In this document: positions 1 through 13,344 of the stretch, in pieces
Position numbering within the stretch: the stretch's first letter is position 1
Layout: each line of letters starts with the position of its first letter
Assembly: GCF_003797185.1 (NCBI RefSeq)
Contig: NZ_RKMH01000001.1
Span: 1-64,000 of the forward strand
Source of the DNA: Gordonia oryzae
GTDB lineage: Bacteria; Actinomycetota; Actinomycetes; Mycobacteriales; Mycobacteriaceae
Length of the DNA stretch: 64,000 nt
Reading direction: 5' to 3'
Notes under the pieces: model-generated
Databases searched by the model: none
The model's input: only the letters and a program-made list of their open reading frames with translations
What the model was told of the DNA's origin: nothing
Program-made: the position numbers and the translations under genes

Positions 1-2
1 CC

Positions 3-77
3 GCAGAATCCATCATCGAGAAAGTCCAACGCGGACGCGACGCCCTCAACCAGATCAAATCCCAGACAGACCACTAG
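3..77 (+). CDS. C-terminal 24 residues of an unidentified protein (cut by window edge)
   Basis: An open frame enters from the left edge and stops at the TAG at 75-77. The visible tail is Lys/Gln-rich and ends in SQTDH. Codons such as AAA and ACA are less GC-biased than in the neighbouring genes. I do not recognise it. A tail of a mobile-element protein is possible but unsupported. The only evidence that it is coding is that the frame stays open to the edge. Confidence 0.3.
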   Translation, partial: AESIIEKVQRGRDALNQIKSQTDH

Positions 78-477
78 CGGGCAGGGGCGTTGATTCCCTG
101 GAGGCTCAGCCTTGTCTCGTACCGATGCTCACGCACCGCTCGCAGTCCGCCTGCATCGCGGCGAACTCGCCGCTTTTGCCGAGCATGACCATTCGAGTGC
201 GGAGGGCGATCTGCCTGCTCGTCCGCCCGTCGATCCCGTGTCGGCCCGCACCGCGTGCCGGTGGGTGTGGCGCTACTGCGGTGTCCACGTCTGCGCGTGT
301 TCTCCGTGCCACGCTGGCGACCACGCTCGTCGCCGCAATCGTGTGGTGCGCAGGCAGGGTCGGCGTCGTCTCGATGAGGCGCTCAACGAATGGCGCGCTG
401 GGGAGAGTGTCGGCGTCGATGATGTCACCGCACCGATATGGCGGCGCGAGTAGCGTTCGGTCGTACCTGGTCTCACG
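78..477. other. Gene-poor stretch with no assignable gene
   Basis: About 400 bases between the left-edge fragment and the ald terminator. Both strands carry overlapping open frames, as expected at this GC content. None gives a recognisable motif or a convincing ribosome binding site. It may be decayed sequence. Confidence 0.4.
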
Positions 478-515
478 CCGACGCCTGCGCCCCATCGAGG
501 GAGCGCAGGCGTCGG
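478..515 (-). terminator. Hairpin downstream of ald
   Basis: A perfect 13-bp inverted repeat (CCGACGCCTGCGC at 478-490, its complement at 503-515) surrounds a 12-base loop. It begins 27 bases beyond the ald stop codon on the minus strand. There is no U-tract, which is common for actinobacterial terminators. Confidence 0.6.
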
Positions 516-541
516 GTGTGCCGAGACCGTGTGGTGATCTG

Positions 542-1657
542 TCAGTGCGTGGCGAACGGATTCGCGGTGACCGGGATGTCCAGGGCGATACCGACTTCTG
601 GGGTGAAGAGTTGTCCGTCGTGGGTCGACAGTCCGGCGGCCAGCGAGGCGTCGTCGCGGCAGGCTGCCTCCCACCCCTTGTCGGCCAGGCGCAACACGTA
701 GGGCAGGGTGGCGCCGGTGAGGGCTTGGGTCGAGGTGCGCGCAACCGTGCCGGGCATGTTGGCCACGCAGTAGAAGACGGTATCGTGCACGGTAAAGGTG
801 GGGTCGTCGTGGGTGGTAGGGCGTGAATCCTCGAAACAGCCGCCCTGATCGATCGCGATGTCGACCAGTACCGAGCCCGGCTTCATCTGTGCGACAAGGC
901 TGTTGGGTACCAAGACCGGCGCCTTTGCACCCGGGACGAGGACCGCGCCGATGACCAGATCGGCCTGCTTGATCGCCTCGGCCAAGGCCAGGGACGTCGA
1001 GTAGCGGGTATGCACCCGACCACCGAAGCGTGCGTCGATCGCACGCAGCTTGCTGATGTCGAGATCGAAGACGGTGACCTGGGCGCCCATGCCCACGGCG
1101 ATTGTCGCTGCGTTGACACCGCTGACGCCACCGCCGATGACGACGACGTTGGCCGGCTCGGTCCCGGGGACGCCGCCCATGAGGACTCCGCGACCACCTT
1201 CGGATCGCATCAGGTGGTAGGCGCCGACCTGCGGGGCGAGGCGGCCCGCCACCTCACTCATCGGGGCCAGCAACGGGAGCGAGCCGTCGGCGGCGCGAAC
1301 GGTCTCGTAGGCGATCGAGGTGGTCTGCGATGCGAGCAGCGCGTCGGTGCAACCTCGGCTGGCGGCCAGATGCAGATAGGTGAACAGGGTCTGCCCGGCA
1401 CGCATCCGCGAGTACTCGGCAGCGATGGGTTCCTTGACCTTGAGGATCATCTCGGCCTGATCCCAGACTTGGTCGGCGGTGGAGAGGATTTGCGCCCCGG
1501 CGTGTTTGAAGTCGTTGTCGGCGATCGCCGATCCGAGTCCGGCGCCGGCCTCGACAACCACCTCGTGGCCGCGGTGGGTCAGCTCGGCGACACCGGCCGG
1601 GGTGGCCGCGACGCGGTACTCGTTGTTCTTGATCTCGGTGGGAATGCCGATCCGCAT
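542..1657 (-). CDS. ald: Alanine dehydrogenase
   Basis: 371 aa, the usual full length. It catalyses NAD-dependent oxidative deamination of L-alanine to pyruvate and the reverse reaction, in the cytoplasm. The N-terminus [17 protein letters not shown] is typical. Lys75 (in KVKEP) and His96 (in TYLHLA) sit at the positions of the known pyruvate-binding and catalytic residues. A Rossmann motif ([13 protein letters not shown]) lies near residues 172-184. The gene is divergent from an Lrp/AsnC regulator, the arrangement of ald and aldR in mycobacteria, and is followed by a strong hairpin. Identification is very secure. Confidence 0.97.
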   Translation of the reverse strand: MRIGIPTEIKNNEYRVAATPAGVAELTHRGHEVVVEAGAGLGSAIADNDFKHAGAQILSTADQVWDQAEMILKVKEPIAAEYSRMRAGQTLFTYLHLAASRGCTDALLASQTTSIAYETVRAADGSLPLLAPMSEVAGRLAPQVGAYHLMRSEGGRGVLMGGVPGTEPANVVVIGGGVSGVNAATIAVGMGAQVTVFDLDISKLRAIDARFGGRVHTRYSTSLALAEAIKQADLVIGAVLVPGAKAPVLVPNSLVAQMKPGSVLVDIAIDQGGCFEDSRPTTHDDPTFTVHDTVFYCVANMPGTVARTSTQALTGATLPYVLRLADKGWEAACRDDASLAAGLSTHDGQLFTPEVGIALDIPVTANPFATH

Positions 1658-1847
1658 GGTGGGGTGCTCCTCGGTGTTGGTGGTCTGTGTTTCGACGACG
1701 GTGATCGTCGGCCGGGATGTACTTCGCCGAATGTTTCTCGATCAACTAGCTTCAAGAGTGAAGTAGCTTCGAAATGTGCACAAGGCTGTCGAAAGTAATT
1801 CTCCAGTTCGTCGGTCTGGAGAAGATCCATCGCCCAGGAGGTATCTG
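1658..1847. promoter_or_regulatory. Divergent ald/aldR regulatory region
   Basis: 190 bases separate two divergent genes. The stretch around 1725-1800 is AT-richer than its surroundings and contains the near-repeats TAGCTTCAAGAGTGAAGTAGC and AGCTTCGAAATG, so regulator half-sites are plausible. In mycobacteria AldR binds here and responds to amino acids. I cannot fix the operators by eye. Confidence 0.45.
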
Positions 1848-2327
1848 ATGCCCGCTTCACCGAAGGATGTTCGGCCACAGCTCGACGAGGTCGATCGCCA
1901 ATTGTTGCGGCATCTACAAGCCGACGCCCGGATCACCAACAGCGACCTCGCCACGCGCGTCGGGATCGCTGCATCGACCTGCCACGGTCGTGTCCGTCGG
2001 CTGCGGGATCTCGGTATCATCCGCGGCTTCTTCGCCGACGTCGATCCCGCTGCGGTGGGTCGCCCGCTGCGTGCGATGGTCGCGGTCAGCCTGCAATCGG
2101 ATGCCCGTGGACAGATCCGCAAGTTCGTCGGTGAGATCACCGGCCACAACGAGGTGATCGACGTGTTCTTCCTCGCCGGCTCCGATGACTACCTGCTGCA
2201 CGTCGCGACCGCAGACACCGAGGAATTGCGTCGCTTCGTGGAGATGCTCAATGCCCGCCGAGAGGTCGCGGGCACGACCACCTCGCTGGTATTCGACCAC
2301 CGACGCGGCGACGCGCCGATCTACTGA
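1848..2327 (+). CDS. aldR: Lrp/AsnC-family regulator of alanine dehydrogenase (AldR-like)
   Basis: 159 aa from the ATG at 1848, which follows a clear CAGGAGG site; the frame extends upstream but lacks another such site. An N-terminal AsnC-type winged helix (LDEVDRQLLRHLQADARITN, then the recognition region STCHGRVRRL) precedes a RAM ligand-binding domain with the typical GSDDYLLHVA core. Members form octamers that sense amino acids. The divergent position next to ald indicates control of alanine catabolism. The role is by homology and context; the ligand is not shown by the sequence. Confidence 0.88.
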   Translation: MPASPKDVRPQLDEVDRQLLRHLQADARITNSDLATRVGIAASTCHGRVRRLRDLGIIRGFFADVDPAAVGRPLRAMVAVSLQSDARGQIRKFVGEITGHNEVIDVFFLAGSDDYLLHVATADTEELRRFVEMLNARREVAGTTTSLVFDHRRGDAPIY

Positions 2328-2414
2328 CCCGCCTGCGCACAGCCATTTGGGCGCCCTCGTGTACCGGCCGTGGCGCCTGCGAGCGGGCCGGTCGACGCGT
2401 CCCCATAGACTTGA

Positions 2415-3215
<801 letters not shown>

Positions 3216-3226
3216 GGGCGCAGCTC

Positions 3227-3769
3227 ATGGCTCCCGACCCCGATCCGTCGCGTCCCGATCCGACCGGATCGGATGCGGATCAGTCGTCCGCCCGGTCGAA
3301 GAAGGTCCGCGAGCGCGACGCCCGTCCGATCGTGTGGATGATCGCCTTTCTGGTCATCGCGATGTGCGTGTACTTCGTGCTGCTCGGGCAGCGTGGCGTC
3401 GACCTGATCACCAGCGGGACCGCGGTCGGCATCGGCATCGGGATCGGCGTGCTGATCCTGCCGTTCCTGGGGATCTGGATGATCGCAGCCACCCTGCGGG
3501 CGGGTATCGAGCATCAGCGGCTGGCGCGCGCGATCGCCGAGGAGGGCGCCGAACTCGACGTCTCCGAGATGCCGCGCCGACCGTCGGGCCGCATCGAGCG
3601 TGAGGCAGCAGACGCACTGTTCGCCCGGATACGGCAGGAGTGGGAGGCCGACCCGGACGACTGGCGCAACACCTATCGCATCGCCCGCGCCTACGACTAC
3701 GCCGGAGACCGCGGCCGGGCCAGAGAAATGATGAAACGCGCTGTGGCGCAATACCGGGGTCGAGCCTGA
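3227..3769 (+). CDS. Two-helix membrane protein, Rv2772c-like
   Basis: 180 aa. A polar N-terminus of about 38 residues precedes two predicted membrane helices (WMIAFLVIAMCVYFVLL and a Gly/Ile-rich second helix ending in WMIAATL). The cytoplasmic C-terminal half contains FARIRQEWEADPDDWRNTYRIARAYDYAGDR. The ATG at 3227 was chosen because it lies just after the dapB stop. The stop codon overlaps the next start by one base (TGATG), so the genes are translationally coupled. Function is unknown; position suggests a housekeeping envelope protein. Confidence 0.8.
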   Translation: MAPDPDPSRPDPTGSDADQSSARSKKVRERDARPIVWMIAFLVIAMCVYFVLLGQRGVDLITSGTAVGIGIGIGVLILPFLGIWMIAATLRAGIEHQRLARAIAEEGAELDVSEMPRRPSGRIEREAADALFARIRQEWEADPDDWRNTYRIARAYDYAGDRGRAREMMKRAVAQYRGRA

Positions 3770-4224
3770 TGGCAACGCTGCTGATCGTGCACCACACGCC
3801 GTCGCCGCACTGTCAGGCGATGTTCGAGGCGGTCGTGTCCGGCGCCACCGACCCCGAGATCACCGGTGTCGAGGTGGTGCGCCGCGCCGCGCTGTCGGTG
3901 TCGGCCAGTGACTTCCTCGGCGCGGATGGCTACGTATTGGGGAGCCCGGCCAACCTCGGCTCGATCTCGGGTGCTCTCAAACATGCCTTCGACGGTTCGT
4001 ACTACCAGATCCTCGATTCGACGCGGGGCCGACCGTTCGGGCTGTACTTGCACGGCAACGAGGGCACCGAGGGAGCGCAAGCCGCCGTCGACCGAATCAC
4101 CACCGGGCTCGGCTGGGAGAAGGCCGCCCAGTACGTGATTGCGTCGAACAAGCCCGACAAGGCGGTGCTGGAGGCGTGCTGGGAGCTGGGCGCGGCGGTG
4201 GCCGCTGGCATCATGGCGACCTGA
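3769..4224 (+). CDS. Flavodoxin-like / NADPH-dependent FMN reductase fold protein, Rv2771c-like
   Basis: 151 aa. It begins MATLLIVHHTPSPHCQAM, a flavodoxin-type first strand and phosphate-binding loop. Later come GADGYVLGSPANLGSISGALKHAFD and FGLYLHGNEGTEGA, matching the FMN-contact loops of flavodoxin and NAD(P)H-dependent reductases. It is probably a small cytoplasmic flavoprotein redox enzyme; the substrate is unknown. The start overlaps the stop of the preceding membrane protein gene. The fold assignment is good, the specific function open. Confidence 0.8.
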   Translation: MATLLIVHHTPSPHCQAMFEAVVSGATDPEITGVEVVRRAALSVSASDFLGADGYVLGSPANLGSISGALKHAFDGSYYQILDSTRGRPFGLYLHGNEGTEGAQAAVDRITTGLGWEKAAQYVIASNKPDKAVLEACWELGAAVAAGIMAT

Positions 4225-4309
4225 AGGGGTGACAGGCCCCGCCCTCGGTGGGAGAGGACGGCCGAGCTGATCGGCTCGACCGGGCAGAGGTTCACCTACA
4301 CTTGCTCCC

Positions 4310-5143
4310 GTGAGCACGGCGATCCACGGCAACGCGCCGACCGGCACGATCCCCACACCATACGAGGACCTGTTGCGGTTGGTGCTCAACACCGGCACCC
4401 CGAAGGCCGACCGCACCGGGACCGGTACGCGCAGCCTGTTCGGCCATCAGTTGCGCTACGACCTCGCCGCGGGATTCCCGCTGATCACCACCAAGAAGGT
4501 GCATCTCAAGTCGATCGTCTACGAGTTGCTCTGGTTCTTGCGCGGAGACTCCAACGTGCGATGGCTACAGGACCGCGGGGTCAGCATCTGGGATGAATGG
4601 GCCGACGCCAACGGTGATCTCGGCCCCGTCTACGGAGTCCAATGGCGAAGCTGGCCGACACCGTCGGGGGAGCACATCGACCAGATCTCGGCAGCGCTGG
4701 ACATGCTGCGGACCAACCCGGACTCGCGCCGCAACATCGTCTCGGCCTGGAACGTCGGGGAGATTCCGCAGATGGCGCTACCGCCCTGCCACGCGTTCTT
4801 CCAGTTCTACGTCGCCGACGGCAAGCTCTCCTGCCAGCTATATCAGCGCAGCGCCGACCTGTTCCTCGGCGTGCCGTTCAACATCGCGTCCTACGCGCTG
4901 CTGACCCACATGATGGCCCAGCAGGCCGACCTCGACGTCGGCGAATTCGTCTGGACCGGCGGCGATTGCCATATCTACGACAACCACGTCGAGCAGGTGA
5001 CGCGCCAGCTGTCGCGGGAGCCCTTCCCGTATCCAGCACTCGCGTTGCGCAAAGCGGATTCGATCTTCGACTACGACTTCGATGATGTCGCGGTCGTCGA
5101 TTACCAGTCGCACCCCGGGATCACGGCGCCGGTGGCGGTCTGA
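4310..5143 (+). CDS. thyA: Thymidylate synthase (folate-dependent, ThyA type)
   Basis: 277 aa, GTG start. It converts dUMP and methylene-tetrahydrofolate to dTMP and dihydrofolate. The catalytic cysteine is Cys160 in the [12 protein letters not shown] motif. The substrate-binding segments [18 protein letters not shown] and [21 protein letters not shown] are intact. The gene is about 13 residues longer than E. coli ThyA, through its N-terminus. dfrA follows and recycles the dihydrofolate made here. The genome also has a flavin-dependent thyX at 9.0 kb. Confidence 0.97.
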   Translation: MSTAIHGNAPTGTIPTPYEDLLRLVLNTGTPKADRTGTGTRSLFGHQLRYDLAAGFPLITTKKVHLKSIVYELLWFLRGDSNVRWLQDRGVSIWDEWADANGDLGPVYGVQWRSWPTPSGEHIDQISAALDMLRTNPDSRRNIVSAWNVGEIPQMALPPCHAFFQFYVADGKLSCQLYQRSADLFLGVPFNIASYALLTHMMAQQADLDVGEFVWTGGDCHIYDNHVEQVTRQLSREPFPYPALALRKADSIFDYDFDDVAVVDYQSHPGITAPVAV

Positions 5144-5216
5144 GCCGTCGTGGCCCGAGGGTGCGCACCCGCATTGCGCCGCACGAGTTGTCGGGGGTGG
5201 CCGTTACGCTGGGTTG

Positions 5217-5711
5217 ATGGGCGGCATCACACTCATCTGGGCGCAGGATCGGGTCGGCGCGATCGGCCGCGACAACACCATCCCGTGGCGCGTGCCCGAG
5301 GACATGGCACGGTTCCGCGAGGTCACTGGCGCGCACTCGGTCGTGATGGGACGCAAGACCTGGGAGTCACTGCCCGAGCGTTTCCGGCCGCTGCCCGGTC
5401 GGCGCAACATCGTGGTCACCCGCTCGCAGACCTATCGCCCGGAAGGCGCTGAGGTGGTCCATACCGTGACCGAAGCGCTGCAGCTCGCCGGATCCGAGGC
5501 GGTGGTGATGGGCGGTGGAGAGATCTACACGGCCGCAATGGAGTACGCGATGCACCTGCGCGTGACCGAGATCGACATGCTGGTTACCGACGCCGATGCG
5601 TTCGCCCCGGCGATCGACGAGAGGTGGCACGCGACGACCGAGACCGACTGGGCACAGTCGAGCACGGGGACGTTCTATCGGTTCGTCGACTACGTGCGGC
5701 ACACGTCCTGA
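5217..5711 (+). CDS. dfrA: Dihydrofolate reductase
   Basis: 164 aa from the ATG at 5217; the frame is open further upstream but homology begins at MGGITLIWAQDRVGAIGRDN. It reduces dihydrofolate to tetrahydrofolate with NADPH. Visible motifs are the IPWRVPEDMARF segment with the acidic active-site residue, VVMGRKTWESLP for NADPH binding, and VMGGGEIY. Placement directly after thyA is the usual arrangement, since ThyA activity consumes tetrahydrofolate. The next gene starts two bases after the stop. Confidence 0.96.
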   Translation: MGGITLIWAQDRVGAIGRDNTIPWRVPEDMARFREVTGAHSVVMGRKTWESLPERFRPLPGRRNIVVTRSQTYRPEGAEVVHTVTEALQLAGSEAVVMGGGEIYTAAMEYAMHLRVTEIDMLVTDADAFAPAIDERWHATTETDWAQSSTGTFYRFVDYVRHTS

Positions 5712-5712
5712 C

Positions 5713-6948
5713 GTGGCCGCCGCTCTCACCACGGCTCAGGTCCGCCGCATCGCGCTGACGGCACAGGGATTCGCCGACCGGCCGCCGACGGGGGCCGTAA
5801 CCATGCGCCTGGTCGAGCGAGTCGTGGCCCGCACCAAGCTGTTTCAGATGGATTCGGTCAACATCGCGGTGCGGGCGCACTATCTGCCGCTGTTCAGTCG
5901 GCTCGGCCCCTACGATCAGGCACTGCTCGATCGGGCCGCCTGGCGGCCCGGGCGTGGGCGCCGTTTGTTGACCGAATACTGGGCGCACGAGGCCGCGCTC
6001 ATCCCCGTCGACGATTGGCCGCTGTTCGGGTTTCGGATGGCCGAGCACCGCGACGGACGCTACCGTCACACGCGAGACACCATGCGTCGCAACCGTGAAC
6101 TCGCCGACGACGTGCGCGCCGTGATCTCCGAGACCGGGCCGGTGACCCCGCGGCGCATCGAAGAAGTCCTCGGAATCGAGCGCGCACCGCAGGCCGCGGG
6201 CGGATGGTGGAACCGCGGTGAGGTCAAACACCTCTGCGAGGCGATGTTCGCCTCCGGTGAGTTCGCCGCGACCCGCGACGACGTCTTCGGACGTCATTAC
6301 GACCTCGCCGAGCGGGTCGTCGGTGCCGATCGAGTGCACCGGCGTGTCGAGCGGGACGAGGCGCACCGCGAACTCGTGAGGCGTGCAGCATCGGCGTTGG
6401 GGGTCGCCACCGTCGCCGACCTCGCCGACTACTACCGGCTCAAGACCGCAGACGTGCGTCCCGCCGTTGCCGACCTGATCGACTCCGGTGTCCTGCAGAC
6501 GGTTTCGGTGGACGGGTGGCGCGACCGCGCGTACCTTCACTCCGCCGCGACGGTCCCCGTGCGGGTTCGCACAGGTAATCGTGAACGGGGAGCCATTCTG
6601 TCGCCGTTCGATCCGCTGGTGTTCTTCCGGCCCCGTACCGAACGAATCTTTGATTTCCACTATCGCATCGAAATCTACGTTCCCGAACACAAACGCGTAC
6701 ACGGGTATTACGTCCACCCGTACCTGCTCGGCGACGAGATTGTGGCGCGCGTCGATCTCAAGGCCGATCGGCAGCGCGGGGTGCTGATGGTTCCGGGAGC
6801 ATTTTCCGAGGCCGGGCAACGTCTTTCGGAAGTCGCGTCGGCATTGCGACGCGACCTGCAGGTGTTGGCCTACTGGCTCGGTATGGAGTCGGTCGAGATC
6901 GGGTCCCGCGGGGATCTTGCCGGTACGCTGCGTCGTCTCTTCGACTGA
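5713..6948 (+). CDS. YcaQ-family (AlkX-like) winged-helix DNA glycosylase
   Basis: 411 aa, GTG start one base after the dfrA stop, so probably co-transcribed with thyA-dfrA. The protein has the HTH_42/YcaQ layout of three winged-helix units. Family signatures are LLTEYWAHEAALIP (about residue 90) and the C-terminal block ILSPFDPLVFFRPRTER followed by HGYYVHPYLLGDEIVARVDLK. FQMD (Q45, D47) matches the Q-x-D catalytic motif of the YcaQ-like branch, whose E. coli member unhooks DNA interstrand crosslinks; the Streptomyces AlkZ branch has Q-x-Q. It probably excises alkylated or crosslinked bases. The exact substrate is inference. Confidence 0.85.
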   Translation: MAAALTTAQVRRIALTAQGFADRPPTGAVTMRLVERVVARTKLFQMDSVNIAVRAHYLPLFSRLGPYDQALLDRAAWRPGRGRRLLTEYWAHEAALIPVDDWPLFGFRMAEHRDGRYRHTRDTMRRNRELADDVRAVISETGPVTPRRIEEVLGIERAPQAAGGWWNRGEVKHLCEAMFASGEFAATRDDVFGRHYDLAERVVGADRVHRRVERDEAHRELVRRAASALGVATVADLADYYRLKTADVRPAVADLIDSGVLQTVSVDGWRDRAYLHSAATVPVRVRTGNRERGAILSPFDPLVFFRPRTERIFDFHYRIEIYVPEHKRVHGYYVHPYLLGDEIVARVDLKADRQRGVLMVPGAFSEAGQRLSEVASALRRDLQVLAYWLGMESVEIGSRGDLAGTLRRLFD

Positions 6949-6959
6949 CAAGCCGGAAC

Positions 6960-7165
6960 TGCGCACGGTAGCGCCTCGACGGGGGTTCCCGGCGTCGATT
7001 CGTGCCGGGTCGGCGGCACCGCTGCGGCGATGACCGCGGCGAGGGAGTCGGCGGGCGGATGGGCGGGGCGCAGCCCGCCGCCGGTGGGCACCGTCTCGGC
7101 GAGGTCGGGATCGCAATGGATCACCGGGAGACCGGCAGCGGCGGCATCGCGCGGGCAATTCGGCG
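6960..7165 (-). pseudogene. Remnant of a GT4-type glycosyltransferase (C-terminal part)
   Basis: On the minus strand a high-GC3 frame reads AAAAGLPVIHCDPDLAE, then TVPTGGGLRPAHPPADSLAA, then VIAAAV. This resembles the nucleotide-sugar binding end of GT4 glycosyltransferases, where a small-residue helix and GLPV(I/V) precede an acidic D-PDL-E loop. The rest of such an enzyme (about 300 residues) is absent and the frame has no plausible start. I read it as a truncated relic lying head to head with the glycosyltransferase fragment that follows. Confidence 0.5.
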
Positions 7166-7170
7166 ACAAG

Positions 7171-7500
7171 GGTACGGATGTGGTGCTCCTCGGCCGCCGT
7201 GGCCCCGAAAATCGAGGTGCACCCGGGGTCGCCGCGACCGAAATGATCACCGGTGCGCTCGCAGACGATCTGACTACTCCCCGATGTGCGGCAGCGGTGC
7301 ATCACGGTGGGATCGGCACGACCTTCGGACGTTTGTTCGCGGGCCCTCCGACACTGATCTGTTCGGTGTCGTTCGACCAGCCGATGTGGGGTGGGCAGGT
7401 GGACCCGGCTCGGGTTTGCGGCCACCTCACGTTCGCCGACCTCGTCGCGGATTCGCTGACCAATCCTCTCCCGGCGGTGCTGCGCCCAGAGACCTGTGAT
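7171..7500 (+). pseudogene. Remnant of a GT1/UGT-type glycosyltransferase
   Basis: The plus strand encodes CAAAVHHGGIGTTFGRLFAG, then PPTLICSVSFDQPMWGGQV. This is the donor-binding signature of MGT/UGT glycosyltransferases such as mycobacterial Rv2958c (HHGG-GTT, then a DQP-W motif). HLTFADLVADSL after it matches the C-terminal helix. The N-terminal acceptor domain is missing and the sequence runs on into an unrelated tail to about 7659. A short expressed protein starting at 7030 cannot be excluded, but it would lack most of the fold. Confidence 0.6.
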
Positions 7501-7689
7501 CGGCCGGACCGGTTCGATGCACGAGACTGGCCGGGCACTGCGACGTCGCCGCACCCACATGCGACATTGTCGAGACCGCCGCATGAGCCGGAATGGCATC
7601 GGTCAGTCGGCGATGACATGCTTGTGCACCGACCACGCGAATACATCCGTACGCACTAATCCATCCACATAAAGAGGTAAGACACGACG

Positions 7690-8454
7690 ATGACGGTGAC
7701 CTTCGGCGATCACGACTATGCACTGGTGATGTTCGACCTCGACGACACGCTCGCACCCTCGAAGAGTCCCCTCGACGCACTGATGGTCGAGGTGTTGCGG
7801 CGGCTGCTGCAGCGGTCGCTGGTGTGCATCATCTCCGGCGGGCGCTACGAGCAGTTCCGCGCCCAGGTCCTCGACCGGATCGGTGGCGTTGAGGAGGTTG
7901 CCAATCTCCATCTGATGCCCACATGCGGCACCCAGTACGTTCGGTACTCCGATGGTCAGTGGGAAACCGTGTACGCCGAGAACCTCACCGACGACGAGAA
8001 GCAGCGCACCCTCGACGCCCTGGAGGCCGGTGCGAAGGAACTCGGGCTCTGGGAAACCGAGACATGGGGTCCGATCCTGGAGGACCGCGGCAGCCAGATC
8101 ACCTACTCGGCGCTGGGACAGTCGGCGCCGGTGGACGCCAAGAAGGCCTGGGACCCCGACGGCGCGAAGAAGGAATCGTTGCGGGCCTATGCCGCCGAAC
8201 GACTTCCGGATCTGGAGGTCCGCAGCGGGGGCTCGACATCGGTAGACGTGACCCGCAAGGGCATCGACAAGGCCTACGGCGCACGCAAACTCATGGAGAT
8301 CCTCGACCTGGGCCTCGACGACATCCTGTTCTTCGGGGACCGGCTCGACGAGGGTGGCAACGACCGCCCCGTCCAGGACATCGGTATCACCTCCATCGCG
8401 GTCGAGGGCTGGGAGGACACCCACGGCAAACTCGTAGCACTGCTGGATAACTGA
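7690..8454 (+). CDS. HAD-IIB hydrolase, phosphomannomutase-like / sugar-phosphatase
   Basis: 254 aa, ATG preceded by AAGAGGTAAGACACG. The HAD nucleophile motif is MFDLDDT (D16, D18). ISGGRYEQF gives motif II. ILEDRGSQITYSALGQSAP and GGSTSVDVTRKGIDKAYGA are typical of the eukaryotic-type phosphomannomutase branch of the HAD-IIB (Cof/MPGP/SPP) group. FFGDRLDEGGND carries the Mg-binding aspartates. It is a cytoplasmic phosphatase or mutase acting on a sugar phosphate; which one is not clear. It follows a tract of glycosyltransferase remnants and may once have belonged to a sugar locus. Confidence 0.82.
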   Translation: MTVTFGDHDYALVMFDLDDTLAPSKSPLDALMVEVLRRLLQRSLVCIISGGRYEQFRAQVLDRIGGVEEVANLHLMPTCGTQYVRYSDGQWETVYAENLTDDEKQRTLDALEAGAKELGLWETETWGPILEDRGSQITYSALGQSAPVDAKKAWDPDGAKKESLRAYAAERLPDLEVRSGGSTSVDVTRKGIDKAYGARKLMEILDLGLDDILFFGDRLDEGGNDRPVQDIGITSIAVEGWEDTHGKLVALLDN

Positions 8455-9008
8455 GCCACCGGGTCTGATCGGCATCGGGAGTCGGGAGTTCGGTCCAGAG
8501 CTGACGTGTCCGGTCGCGCGCGTGGTGATCCGGCGGTCACGCGGTATGAACGGCCGTGATACCGGCGCGGTCCGCGTATCGGCCTGGTCGGCGACGAACC
8601 GCCAGTCCATCTGTGCCGCAGAGGGTGACACGGTCGGCATGGCATCTCCGTGGGCGTCGAAGTCGTCACGCCGGATCTGCCGGTTGGTTGCCATCGGTGC
8701 CGGAAAGAGCGCGGCACCCGCGGTGTGCTCGTGTACGCCGGGACATCATCGTGCGGCATATCCGCCATGTCCCCGGGGTTGATGTCGCAGGGTGCTCGCG
8801 TCGGCGCAGGTCGATCCGGCGATGACATCGACTCGGACGTCGAGATTCACCCACTGCTCACCGCGCTGGCCGTCTCGCATGCCGGGCGTGAGTTCGGCAC
8901 GGGGTGCGCGGAATCGTCGAGGACGCCGGTGGGAGAATCGATGACTGCGTTCTGCTCCCGCCGGGGGAGAGGCGATGACCGGCGAGAGTCATGTGGAGAG
9001 GAGGCGAC
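8455..9008. other. Gene-poor, probably decayed tract before thyX
   Basis: 554 bases without a convincing gene. Two plus-strand pieces look protein-like in different frames: IHPLLTALAVSHAGREFG near 8850-8900, then IVEDAGGRIDDCVLLPPGER near 8910-8970 ending at a TGA. Together they could be the frameshifted end of a lost gene, but I cannot name a family. The last 30 bases hold the thyX ribosome binding site. Confidence 0.4.
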
Positions 9009-12755
<3,747 letters not shown>

Positions 12756-12799
12756 CCCAAACGCGGCGATCTCTCAGAACTCCCTGCGCGTCAACGACT

Positions 12800-13275
12800 C
12801 CGGAAGGTTCGACGGCGACCGTCCTGGTCGACGTCCCGTGGACAGCGTCGGCTACCGATCTCATCGACATCGGTTCCGCCTATCGCCAGTTCGTGGGTAA
12901 ACCCGGTGGCGCGGCTGGTCTTTCGCGATTCGCTGCTGTCCATCCACGGTGCGGTCGCCGACGGCCCGGCGGTGCTCGTCCAGTGCCCCGCGGCAAGGAC
13001 CGGACCGATTGGCCCGCCGCAGTGCTGTTGACGATCTGCGAGGTCGACCGCTCGATCGTCGACGCCGACTACCTCGCCAGCACCCGGTTCTGGCACGCGT
13101 CGGACGCGGGCCCGCTCGACGGCGTGAAGCTCGGACTGTTCGATACCGTGTTCGGCGCGGTGCAGACGACCTACGGAATCTGTGACAACGACGTGCATCG
13201 CGGGCTGGGTCTGGCGACGCAGGCGATGCCGGTGTCGACGCGCTGCGCCACATACTGCTGATCCCGGCACGCTGA
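12800..13275 (+). pseudogene. Frameshifted PtpB-family protein tyrosine phosphatase
   Basis: Reading across frames gives a recognisable phosphatase. One frame has VLVQCP (near 12975) and the adjacent one GKDRTDWPAAVLLTICEVDR followed by SIVDADYLAST. Joined, these are the HC-x5-R loop and following helix of the PtpB/DSP-like family, with His replaced by Gln and a one-base shift inside the loop. Further on come AVQTTYGICDNDVHRGLGL and, in another frame, AGVDALRHILL, the family's C-terminal helices. The first 80 or so residues are missing. Frame changes and the missing N-terminus make an active enzyme impossible. Confidence 0.75.
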
Positions 13276-13344
13276 CACCGACCCGGCCGTGATACCGGGG
13301 CGCGGTGATCGACGATCGTCGGTCGCAGACAGTAGCGTAGGGGA

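Noticed and set aside
106..744. Long minus-strand open frame at the left end
   Set aside because: It overlaps the end of ald in another frame, has no recognisable domain and no ribosome binding site; long spurious frames are expected at this GC content.
5584..7599. 671-codon minus-strand open frame opposite the YcaQ-like gene
   Set aside because: Antisense shadow without domains. Only a short glycosyltransferase-like relic at 6960-7165, in a different frame, deserves attention.
8460..8694. Minus-strand N-terminus-like stretch (MATNRQIRRDDFDAHGD) before thyX
   Set aside because: It runs into the antisense of the HAD phosphatase gene, has no family match I can name and no conserved motif.
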